A stretch of DNA of 64,000 bases from Dichotomocladium elegans (lineage: Eukaryota > Mucoromycota > Mucoromycetes > Mucorales > Lichtheimiaceae): contig JAIXMN010000025.1 in assembly GCA_025716815.1 (NCBI GenBank), forward strand, positions 62,001 through 126,000, written 5' to 3'. Of the stretch, positions 11,447 through 25,512 are shown one piece after another; position 1 is the first letter of the stretch, and each line of letters starts with the position of its first letter. The position numbers were made by a program, and so were the translations under genes. The notes beneath the pieces were generated by a model. It saw nothing but the letters and a program-made list of their open reading frames with translations. It was not told the DNA's origin and did no database searches.

Positions 11447-13250
11447 CTAGAACACATGATCCCAAAGCTGACGGATGCGCCGTTCTCGATTGAATCGCTC
11501 TTCGACAGCTCTGCAAATTTCTAAACAAAAGAACGGGACCAAATCTATGATCAATAGTCCTGTTTACTTCTTCCGATACCGTCTTCAATAACTCACCATC
11601 ACCATAAAATTCACATAGATTCGTTTCCATAGGCAAATTTTCATGGACGCGAGCTTCTTCCTTAGTCATACAAACGGTATTGTAGTAGGACAAAGGTTTG
11701 CTCCTTATCCAGCGCACTAACGCCACACGGTCGTTTGGTCCTGAGAGAATACTGCTTCCTCGCCACATCTCTTCGAAAATATAGGCGACGTCTTGAGTAT
11801 CTAGCGGACATGCTCTTAATTGTCCCACCAGTAGTTAATTTTCAATAAGTATGGTGGATACCATTGCGATTCTTTAACAAGGAACTTACTTGTTCTTATA
11901 TACCCTTGATTCCCGAGAAATAAGGTCACGATACATGCGTCCATAGAGCCCCTCTCTTAGCTTAATGACAAGTGGTTCGAACTCGGGATAGTCCGTGAGC
12001 TTAAGGATAAGATACGCAGCAATTGCCATCCCGAACATGCTCGGTATCGTACCAAGTACAGGTAAGATGCGAGATCGGAACTCTGGCAAGGCAGCGTAGT
12101 CGTCGGCTTCCTCGACACGATTTTCTTCTGCATCAATAGGCGGATGACAGTCAGTAACTCCCATTTTCTTGTCAGCTGCAACGTTTTTTTGACTATGAGG
12201 ACCTACCCAAAGGAAGCAATTTTACATGGTGTGGTTTTTCAGCTGAATAGACAACAGGGACGCCTTTTTCGATGTTCATTTTCTTGAGTTTACGTCGTAC
12301 TGCACGTGCCAGTTGATCCTCTAGAACAAACATCCCTGATGAGTTCTCAAAAGACACGACCCTTATCTGTTCCCGCCCATCATTCTTACCCAGCGTCTCG
12401 CTAATGTCTGCAATTTGAATCCTTGACGGATCTGCCTTTGCACCAGCTCCCATTGAACTAATCACGTTCATATGGCGATCATAGCAATATTTGATAAGAT
12501 CCAGCTTTGTATCAATATTGTCGATAGCGTCTACCACATAATCCGGCGATCCTGAATATTCCGGTATGTGAGAGAGAGGAAAGGGCGAGGGGTGGAAGCA
12601 CGTCGTTTCTCGTCTAACAAACTAAGATGTATAGGCCCAGCCCAGCAGCACAAACCTGCAAGCAATTCATCTGCCGTCTCTGCGTTAAATAAGCCGATTC
12701 GGGCATCCACTTCGACAAAGGGTGCTATGCGCTTAAAGTGACTTTTGATCGCCGTCACCTTGGGTGTGCCAACATCTTCAAGCGTGGCAACCGCATGGCG
12801 GTTTAAACTGCTTAGCGTCACCTGGTCAAAATCGATAATACGGATACGGCCAACCCCCGCACGGAGGAGCATCAACGCTGCCCACGATCCAACGCCGCCG
12901 GCACCGACCACGATGACGAAGGAATCGCGCAGACGTTCTGTCCGATGGCTGCCTAGAAAAGAAGTGATTTCGTGCAACTGTTCGTCTGTTGTTGATGGGG
13001 ATTTCGGCACATTTGATTCGATCGCCCATGGCTTGTCGATTGCAGCTGTGGCGGACGATGGACGTTTTCCGTTAAGAAGCGAGGACGACCGGGTGAGGTG
13101 ATGTCGCTGAGTGGCTTGGTAACCGAGAATTCCCGCAGCTGTCAATGCTGAAGCAGCAACGGCCGTCAATGTCAATTTTGCTGCTTGAGGGTGCCTGTCG
13201 AGAAACGCTGAAACAGAATCTGTGAACTGGTCCGTGAATGTTTTTGACAT
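11447..13250 (-). CDS. TCD1: tRNA threonylcarbamoyladenosine dehydratase, mitochondrial outer membrane type, 5 exons
   Basis: E1-like enzyme that cyclises t6A37 of tRNA to ct6A using ATP. Exons: 13250-12656, 12551-12207, 12175-11890, 11814-11597, 11520-11447 (505 residues; introns 31-105 nt, the 31-nt gap at 12206-12176 being very short). The sequence shows an N-terminal hydrophobic anchor (AAKLTLTAVAASALTAAGIL), as in the yeast mitochondrial proteins, the ATP-binding loop VVGAGGVGSWA, IDFDQVTLSSLNRH, YVVDAIDNIDTK, and the family C-terminal block FRSRILPVLGTIPSMFG. The last intron has a perfect GTGAGT donor, and the join restores the conserved ending GDEICRAVEERFNRERR. An in-frame Met at 13286 would add 12 residues; the Met at 13250 is preferred because it starts the amphipathic leader. 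Yeast has two paralogues, Tcd1 and Tcd2; which one this matches cannot be told. Confidence 0.93.
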
Positions 13251-15322
13251 CACCGAAGAGTAAAGATATTTTGTAGAAAAAAACAAATGCTAGGCGCGCG
13301 CTCGCAGGAAAAATGTGCGATATCAGTGATCGGGGGGGGGGAAGTCGGCAGTTTGCTTCCTGAATAAGGTTCCGTCTCGTTCTCCGTTATCCCTACACAG
13401 CTTGCATTCTAAAATGAGTAATTCTCTTTTCACAGAGGGAGATGCCGTCGATGAGTATGGCTGTCCTGAAACTATGGGATATGTATATTGAAGAGATGAT
13501 AGTTCCCCTTCGAGCCATTTGTTCTCGGAGACTACTGTACCAGTACCATACATCTTGCAGGAGTGCTTCTGAGTTCGTTGCTGTGTGGATATCCCTAAGC
13601 GAAACGGTATGGGCCATTTCAGATGATAAGAAGCACGGTCCAAACGCAGCCAAATAACAAGCAACGACGAATATATGTTCATAGACATTAGGCTATGAGA
13701 AGAATCTCTCGACCAGGAATTGTTCGCGCATCATTCTTACCCCACAACGAAAAAGCGTAAGATCGTTATTTTAGGATGGTCTGATAAGGCTATATCCATT
13801 GTCCCAGAGCAACTGCTCCTTTGATTAAAAAACACTTGATGTATTCTGACGATACTCGATCAATTTACGAAAATTAAGTGGTTTTGGCGGGAAATGCCAG
13901 AGTTTCTGAATTACATATGATGTCGAAACCGTCGAGTTACAGTACTGAATGCTGTCATTCAAGGGTTCTCAGAGGTATACACTACTTGATCTTACCATTT
14001 TTCGTGCCTTTGTGAGCCTAAGCATCTTTCCTTCTTTACCGACACTGAACACCGTGTCATCTGCAGATCGAAACCCTACGATTCTTACCCATCGCATTTA
14101 AGGAGGCCAGAGCACAACCTCAGTCAGATATATATATATATAATATCTGGGGACGCGCATGATGCTGCTGCAATAGCACTGTACTGTACGTCTTCCTGCC
14201 TACACCATCCCGCCTTTGATTTCTTTCTAATTATCTGGTCCGAATGCCGGCTGCTGTCGAGAGTCTTTATGCGATGCTTATTCAGTACGTAATGCCAAGG
14301 TCCAATCCCTCCGGTTCGCAAGCTCCCCTCTGTCAAACACTGGCAGACCGAAACAACCATATATGAGTTGACGATCAATTCTACTCCCAATAAAATGAAG
14401 GGTGCCTTGACATTTGGTTGATCCACGCGATCAAAACTAGTAAAGTTTTCCCTGTAATTAAGGGACGAGAGGCTGTCCACGTTCACGACCCTATCAACGA
14501 ATCCAAGAACCGCAACGCTTCCGCCAAGATCCGGCATGGCGTTGAAAGGAATAATGAATAATCTAACGTTAATTGCAGTGTAAAAACGCTCACATAAAAA
14601 CTCTGTATCAGGAATTCTAGAGGGGTGTTCCGAGATGACTCTTGCGGGAGAAGGCGGACGACGGTTTGGTGTTTCTCATGGCAGAAACGTTTCAGCGTGC
14701 ACCTGCGGGGAGATCATGTAGACGACTGCTGCTAGGAAATGTTACATAACTCGCCAAGGCGAGGTTGCCAACTGTAAAGATTTTGTTAACATTTGCCTGG
14801 AAACTTCAGGTTACGTTAAAGGCTATATATGACATGCGCGGTTGAGCCAGCGAATGTACCCTTCCTCCTACCTTTTTGTCTATTTATGCGCATCGAATAT
14901 GTCTCAACTTCCCTCCCCTTTCCGAAATTTATGTTTGAAAGTGACGCGCAGTCCAGCTAAGCTCTTGTAGCTTTTGGTAAAGTGTACCTGACTTTTCGCG
15001 CGTATAATTTGATCAGCCAGGCTCACACCGACCGCGCGCGCGCGCGCACGCACACCACCCCTCGTTACGGGGACAAGAGCTTCACATTATCTCCATCCAT
15101 ATTCTGTCCAATCATATTGCATGAGCATAGACCGCTTAAAGTCCCGCCACGTTTTTCCAGCATGCAGTGTTAAGTAAGAGACCGCGTTAGTTCGGGGGAA
15201 AAATCGTCTCTACGGCAAGAACGATTTTACAGGCGCGAAGTCTTCATCTCGCCCCTTTCCGGAAACGCCAACCGAGGAATTCAGCAACATTTAATACCTG
15301 ACTAGCGTAATTATTTTACGAA
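13251..15322 (+). other. Gene-poor region between Tcd and gamma-COP
   Basis: About 2.1 kb holding the divergent promoters of the Tcd and gamma-COP genes. Minus-strand open frames at 13393-13653 (86 codons) and 14124-14537 (137 codons) are the longest, but neither shows a family motif, signal peptide or supporting splice sites, so they are not called. There is a G run at 13331-13340 and a CG alternating run near 15032-15049. Confidence 0.45.
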
Positions 15323-18300
15323 ATGAGTTTCGCTAAGCGGGATGAAGATAACGGTAAACCATCCTAAAAAACATGCAAAGAGCAGGATATGGTGAAAGAA
15401 GAGCAGAGAGACAGAGTGGGAACAGAAAGGAAAAATATTGATAGAGTGCTGTCCGGATGAACATGGGTTGGGAATCGACGTGGGAATTCGATGGACTTTT
15501 CTGCGATGCATGGTCTGCATGAGATGGGAATATGGGACAAGATGTGAACGAACAAGGACTAGCAGGACGGGGAAGAAGTGGATGGGGGTTGAAGCTCACA
15601 AGGTTTCTTGAGCACGCTCGAAGGTATGACTAATCCATATGGGTCTCTTAGCCAGCAGCTTCGGCATCCTCTACCAGATTGACAAAACGGCTGTCTTACA
15701 AGAGGCACGCGTTTTTAACGATTCGCCCGTGAACGCTCGAAAATGCCGGCTGCTATTGACCAAGATCATTTACCTTCTGTACCTTGGGGAACCATTCAAC
15801 TCGAAGGAAGCAACCGACCTTTTTTTCAACGTGATCAAACTCTTCCAATCCAAAGATGTATGCCAGAACTCTGAAACAATTACCACACTTAAAAACTCAA
15901 TATCCCAAAATATAGACTTCCTTGCGGCAAATGATGTACCTAGTCATCAAAGAATTGTCCGGAATTGCAGAGGACGTGATCATGGTGACCCAATCCCTCA
16001 TCAAGGATATCCAGTCAAAACAGGAAACCGTTTACCGTGCCAACGCCGTTCGCGCATTGTGCCTGATCACAGATGTAAGAGTACAAAAATACAGCTAACT
16101 CAGATTATTCATCCCGCCGAAACGATGATAGCCATCAATGCTCCAAGGTATTGAGCGCATTCTCAAGGCATCCATTGTCGACAAAAATCCATCTGTTTCA
16201 TCGGCTGCACTCGTATCAGCCTACCACCTCTTTAACGTTGGAAAGGATATCGTTCGTCGTTGGTCAAATGAAGTTCAAGAAGCAGCAAATCCGAAATCGT
16301 CAGGATCCAGTTTCGCTTCAGCCGCGTCCAGTTATATGAGTAGCTTCGGCGGCAATACCTCGAGCCAGAACCAGATCGTTGTGTCCACGAGTAACTGCAC
16401 ACAATATCATGCTCTCGGTCTATTATATCTTATCCGCCAACACGACCGCATGGCCATTGCCAAATTGGTCCAGAGTTTCGCTGGCTCAAAAAGCGCTGGA
16501 TTCTTGGGCAGCGGCAGTGCCGGAAGCCCACTTAAGAACCCTGCAGCCGTGTGTTTACTGATCCGCTATGCATGCAAGGTCATGGAGGAAGATCCAGGGT
16601 AAAGATCGAAATGAGATAAGGATAAGACGTCGTAATTGTTATTTGACGAGACTAATGTCCCCCCGACAAACGTGATGTAGATCTACTCAACGCATCTATG
16701 AAATGTTGGAAGGCTTCTTGAGACATAAGAGCGACATGGTCAACCTTGAAGCTGCGCGTGCTATTTGTAATATGCATGATGCTTCATCGAAGGAACTTTA
16801 TCCCGCGATTTCACGTAAGCATCCGTGATATCCTCTTCTGAAATAAGCGTCTACACCTTCACTTATCTCCTGCTCTTTGTAGTTCTCCAGCTCTTTTTAT
16901 CGTCCCCGAAGCCGACTTTGCGATTCGCTGCAATCCGGGTTCTCAGCAACTTGGCAATCGTAAAACCTGCTGTTGTTGCCCCTTGCAATGTTGACATGGA
17001 AAACCTTATAACTGATCAAAACCGCAGCATCGCTACATTTGCTATAACGACACTTTTGAAGACCGGCAACGAGGCCTCTGTGGACCGTCTAATGAAGCAG
17101 ATAAGCGGATTCATGAGCGAAATTTCAGATGAGTTCAAGGTCATCATTGTCGATGCCATCCGGTCGCTGTGTCTCAAGTTCCCGGCTAAGCAAGTCGTCA
17201 TGCTGACGTTCCTTAGCGGTGTACTGCGGGATGAAGGTGGATATGACTTCAAGAAGACTGTGGTGGAGGCCATTTTTGATATGGTCAAGTACATTTCCGA
17301 CAGCAAGGATGCCGGTAATAAAGAAAGCCGGAATGATCTTCTAAAACATATGAGCTAACTATGGTTTGTTTCGTCTGATGAAACATGGTAGCACTATCCC
17401 ATCTCTGCGAGTTCATTGAGGATTGTGAATTTTCGAAGCTATCCGTTCGTGTCCTCCATGTTTTAGGAGTTGAGGGTCCCAAGACATCCACTCCTACAAA
17501 ATACATTCGCTACATTTACAACCGCGTAATACTGGAAAATTCTATTGTGCGCGCTGCAGCTGTCAGTGCTCTTTCCAAATTCGGAATTTATGTAGATGAT
17601 CAAGCTGTCAAGCAGAGTATCAAGGTTTTGCTGACCAGGTAAACAAAAGGAACTTGTTTCGAAATTGCCATTCTCCATCTTGCTAATAACGTATGGTCTC
17701 CCCTTAAGATGCTTGGACGATGTCGATGACGAAGTGCGTGATCGTGCAGCGTTAGCCTTAGCATTAATGAACAATGAATCCCTGGCTAAAGAATACATCA
17801 AGGATGGTAGGAGAAAACGGATCTACACCTACACTCATCGAAATTTTATTTAACTGAATCCTTCCTCGTTGTTCTAGATGCCACATTTGCGCTTCCTACC
17901 TTGGAACGTCAGCTTGCCGAATACATAACCAACCCGTTGAGTAAAGAGGAGTCCTTTGACTTAACGTCAGTGCCTGTCATTAGCAAAACCCAAGAGGAAG
18001 AGGAACGACGTCGTAAGTATTTCTTCTTCATTTCTGTTATCGTATTATAGGATTTTTAGACTCGAACTCCGTTCCCCTCGGACAGGCCTTCGCACCCAAG
18101 AGCTTTCACCTATTCCAATGGTCAAAACACCATCCATACACATGCCTGGAACTCCTGGAACGCCTTCGGTTGCTGTGCGCTCTGCATCACCTGCAGTCTT
18201 GAGCCTGGACCAGCAAGCTGAATACGCGGAGCGTTTGGCGGCAATCCCAGAATTTTCAAGCTTTGGGACGTTATTCAAAAGCTCACAGAAGCCCCTTGAG

Positions 18301-19153
18301 CTTACCGAGAGCGAGACTGAATATGTGGTTCATTGTGTTAAACATACATTTGCAAAGCATCTGATTTTCCAGTTTAACTGCACCAACACACTCAACGATC
18401 AGCTGCTTGAGAACGTGGAGATGATCATGCAGCCCGAGATCGAGGATTGTGGACTGGTAAAAGTTGCTGAGCTTCCTGCTGAAAAGCTCGAGTACAACGT
18501 ACCTGGTGTGATCTATGTCGCATTTGAGCGAGAGGATGAAGGCGATTTCCCGACAGGTAAAAGGCTAGATTAAAAAAAAAAAAAGAAACTGTTGTTCACG
18601 GATCCCCATCTAGTGAGCTTCACGAATACCCTCAAATTTGAGGTCAAGGACTGCGACCCTACAACTGGTGAGCCTGATCCCGAGGGCTATGAGGATGAAT
18701 ATCAGGTCGAGGATGTCGAAGTTGCGATAAGCGATTATATCCGACCAAGCTATCTGTCTAATTTTACCGAAGAGTGGGAGGGCCTCAGCGAAAACCAGGT
18801 GGTCGAGACCTTTGCGCTCGACAAGGAGAAGGCGCCAAGCCTTAAAGGTAAAAAATTTAATCTTTTTCCTCGGGGGATATGATAACAGCCAAACACTTAA
18901 AATGCACGGCTGTTCTATAGTGGCATGTTCTTCCATCATTGATCTTCTTGGAATGCAAGCATTGGAGGATAGTGCGTTGCCGAAGAGCAACTCTCTTCAT
19001 ACCCTGTTGCTCTCCGGTACGTTCCTGGGTGGCAGTAAGGTACTTGCACGATGCAGAATGACCTTCGCCAACGCGACCGGTGTCGCCGTGGAGTTGGCTG
19101 TTAGAAGCCAGGATAGTGTTATATCCGAGATTGTCTTGTCTGCCATTGTTTAA
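15323..19153 (+). CDS. COPG/SEC21: Coatomer subunit gamma (COPI), 12 exons
   Basis: Gamma subunit of the COPI coat F-subcomplex. Exons: 15323-15353, 15652-15857, 15916-16074, 16132-16598, 16681-16814, 16883-17314, 17392-17638, 17709-17806, 17878-18012, 18086-18556, 18614-18847, 18921-19153; together 948 residues. The N-terminal alpha-solenoid shows family blocks such as [35 protein letters not shown] and [20 protein letters not shown]. The C-terminal appendage domain follows ([18 protein letters not shown] ... [11 protein letters not shown]). The start is inferred: an 11-nt-phase first exon reading [10 protein letters not shown] joins across a 298-nt intron (GTAAAC ... CTCTTAG, branch GACTAAT) in correct phase. 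An alternative start at 15639 would avoid that intron. All other introns are 57-82 nt and phase-consistent. The 3' end is convergent with the Prp4 kinase gene. Confidence 0.95.
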
Positions 19154-19352
19154 AATTCTTTTGGAGGGGGGGTAAATAACTTATTGGTCTTTCTCTCTCT
19201 CTTCCATTTTATATATTAACATCTTTCTTTACAAATCATGTGAGCAGCTATCTGATATGAAGGGAGATGTGGATAGAGAGCTGAAGACGAATGCAAGAAC
19301 ATTGTGTCGTGCCAATTTTACATGCGCTATATAAGCCTGGATTTTATTCTAT

Positions 19353-22582
<3,230 letters not shown>

Positions 22583-23492
22583 GATGGAAAACAAGGAGAA
22601 TTGGTGAGAAACAATCTGGTATTTCGTAATAAACGTTTCCGTAAATTCAGGGTACAGTGTAAGCAATGAGGTTGGGAAGTAGATGGATCGCAACTCGATT
22701 ACACGTTGGCAAATGCAATCAAACACTGCGTTGATTACTATTTGAAAGAAAAAATGGGGGATCCCTTTCTTGGGACAAAAAGATAGTGAGTGGTGTCGGA
22801 GCTGAAATATGACACGCGCCGTATACTTCGATTTCTCCTCCCCACTCTACACAGCCCCTTGGGCCACTTCTCTTCCTGCGCGTTCTGGCTTTCAGGCGCC
22901 CTATTAGTGCATTCAGTCAGTGCGCTCGATCAATGCACTATCAGAGGGGACTTCCCAAGCCGTCTTCTTTCTAGCATCCTTCCATTATCACTTGTCTTTA
23001 TTTTCTCACTTTAATCCCACCATTCTGCCTCCTACCCTTGCAATGTGCTATTTTATGTTGAATCTTTTCCTTTAGCATTGCATGCTGTTTCAGATAAGCT
23101 TGAAATTATCGTCTCAACAAGTAAAAAGATTTATTTAGTCAACATCCCTTACATTTTATCTTATCAACCCGGCTCATCAAGTACGGGTGCGATTGGGTCA
23201 TTCTACAAAGGACAGAAGGCGCTAAAGTCGAATAAAAAGCATGTCGATATAAGCTTCATCATCTTTCGCCGTGCATGCTTTGTCATCAATTTTTATGGCC
23301 TTCGGCTCTATTTTGGAAAACGGTGTTATCATTCCCATAAGGATGATTCACCTAGTGCATAGATCAGGCGAGGGGAAGAGAATTGGTAAAGACCAGTACA
23401 AAAATGTATTGGATTAATAAGAAAGTGCTGGAAGGGTACGCATTCAATTGCTTGTAAACAGAATGAGGGATACAGCAATTCGCAAGTTTTTA
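22583..23492 (-). other. Intergenic stretch between Cwc22 and Prp4
   Basis: About 0.9 kb holding the Cwc22 3' region and the Prp4 promoter. Short open frames on the plus strand show no protein signature. Nothing else is seen. Confidence 0.5.
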
Positions 23493-25512
23493 TTATCGGC
23501 TATATCGGCGACGGCGGCGGCGGCGGCGGCTGCCGTCGTCACTGTCACTACTGCTGCTGCTCGCACTATCGCTGCTACTCCTGCTGCTTCTACTCATGTC
23601 ACTCTCGCTTCCGCTGTCATAGCTGTCGCTCGTGCTGCTGCCGCTGCTGCTGTGGCTTTCACTGTCGCTATCGCTATCGCTGCTGCTATCATCGCTGCTG
23701 CTTGTATCCATATCTTCAGCTCGACGCTTGCGCATGATTTGTTGTGGCGCTGTTCGGAGCCACTCACGCAGATCCTCTGTCAGCGCACCCAAGCCAATGC
23801 TAGTCCAGTAATTGATGGCGAAGCGAGTGTTCTTTGGATTATCCTTTGGAAACATGCCCGAGAAAGCTTCGACCATGTACGGATCCTCCATGCGCTCTTT
23901 GAGTTTTTTAAGGCCCAGAAATTCGCTTATCTCTTGGAACAGAATTTTCACGAAAATGCGTGAAGCGGAAGTCGTGTCTTCTTCTGTCAGTCGTATGATC
24001 GAGAAACAGGTCCAGGCCAATGAGTCGGTGAAAAAGAGGTGGGCAAAGAGCTTGGCGATATTGCGTAGGCGGTTCGTTTCATAGCGATGAATTGTCTCAT
24101 ACACTTCGCGGAAGGCAAGCGTGAAATTCTCGCCCCATATCCGATTCATTTTACAGAATCTCTCGGCCATCAGGCCATAGAATTTAAGGAATGTCCGTTC
24201 TTGAGAGCAACATTCGATGATCATGTTGCATAGTTCAATCTACATAAATAACAGTCAGTGATGTAAAAGAATCCGTTTACGTTATGCTTCACCTCTTGAT
24301 TTTCTGGAATATTCAACTTCATCAGTTTATGGCAGCATTCTTCGTAGTCGACACTTGACATAACAGTCAGATAAATCTTTCGTCGCAGTTCAATAACGTC
24401 TGCATTCGTCTGATCCTGTATTTTCTGCTGCTTTTCCTCTTCTTCTTCGTCGCTTTCTTCCTCTTCGTCACTCTCGTCGGTGCCAGAATCCGAGCCTTCA
24501 TCCTCTGAGCCTTCACCAAGAATTTCTGCCTTGAGCTCGGCATATCGTTTTTCGTTCTCGCTATAGTCTGGATCAAACTTGAAAATGTTCAGACGTTCCT
24601 CCACGTCAAGATCCTCATCATCCAAGCCAATATAATGCGTAATCTGATCCTCTTCTTCAACTAAATCAAGCTCCTGGACAATGGGTGGGTTGTCCTTGTA
24701 CTTGTCTTTGCGAACCTGGAAGAGAACTTCGATCATGTACTGTGTGCGTTTGTCGATTTTGCCCTCGTGCAAAATCGTCCGGAAGCTCTCAAAAATAGCA
24801 TTGTTTGGTTTCGGCGACACGTTTGCCAAGTGTGCACCCACTTCGCGCATGAAACCCACTGCGATCTCTACGGAATCGTCCGTAGGTTGCTGTAGAAGCA
24901 ATGCAAGGATCTGAAGTGGAAGAATCTCATGAACAACCAACTGATTTGCCAAATGCGCAATAAAGGTACACACGGCTAGGCACACAGTCTAACAAGGAAG
25001 TAAAAAAGATCAGACGAGTACGTTAACGGGAACCTGTCTCAATGTATGTAAGGAGCCTTCCCATTGATTTTGCTTACCTTGTCATTGCGGCGGTAGGCGC
25101 GTCGAAACTGCGTCACAAGGCGTGCTAGAAGCAATGCACCAACATCAGGTATCTTCGTGTTCACAACGGCGGCCACCGCTGCATACACGGACGTAAATCG
25201 CAAACTAGCGCTCTGGGCACGCATCAAACTGCGGCAAAACAGACCTCGGCCGCGAACGAGATTCTCGCCAAAAAGTTCTGGAATAATCATTTTGATGTTG
25301 GATGTGTTGATCTTGTTGATCAAGCCGTTAATGGACTTTTTAAGGGCCTCCCAGGTAATTCGCTGGTATTCATCGCTTGACTTGTCCGTGATTTGCTGTT
25401 GCATCTGCCGCAGACGATGAGGCGGAATGTAGGCGCCTCCTGCCCGTGTCAAGGCAGCTGAATTCATTGAAGGCTGTGCCGCAACAGCGACCATCTCTCC
25501 CTCGTTAGGCAT
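23493..25512 (-). CDS. CWC22: Pre-mRNA splicing factor Cwc22 (MIF4G/MA3), 3 exons
   Basis: Spliceosome component needed before the first catalytic step; in animals it also loads the exon-junction helicase eIF4AIII. Exons 25512-25078, 24988-24293, 24239-23493; 625 residues; introns 89 and 53 nt. After the short N-terminal [13 protein letters not shown] motif come the MIF4G repeats ([36 protein letters not shown]). A Glu/Asp-rich hinge (near residues 330-365) precedes the MA3 domain ([40 protein letters not shown]). The C-terminus is a Ser-rich RS-type tail ending in an Arg run ([11 protein letters not shown]). Its GCG-rich complement creates a long Ala-rich open frame on the other strand that is not a gene. 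It is tandem with the Prp4 kinase, another splicing factor. Confidence 0.96.

Noticed and set aside
11960..11985. GTTCGA stretch resembling a tRNA B box
   Set aside because: It lies inside coding sequence of the Tcd gene and no cloverleaf arms surround it.
13393..13653. Minus-strand frame of 86 codons upstream of the Tcd gene
   Set aside because: Composition is fairly protein-like but there is no recognised motif, no supporting intron and no clear promoter.
14124..14537. Minus-strand frame of 137 codons
   Set aside because: No family resemblance, no signal or domain pattern, and it ends in a TA repeat translation. Such lengths are expected by chance in this much sequence.
23448..23963. Ala-rich open frame on the plus strand opposite Cwc22
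   Set aside because: It is the complement of the Ser/Arg-rich tail of Cwc22; the composition follows from the repeat codons and there is no independent support.
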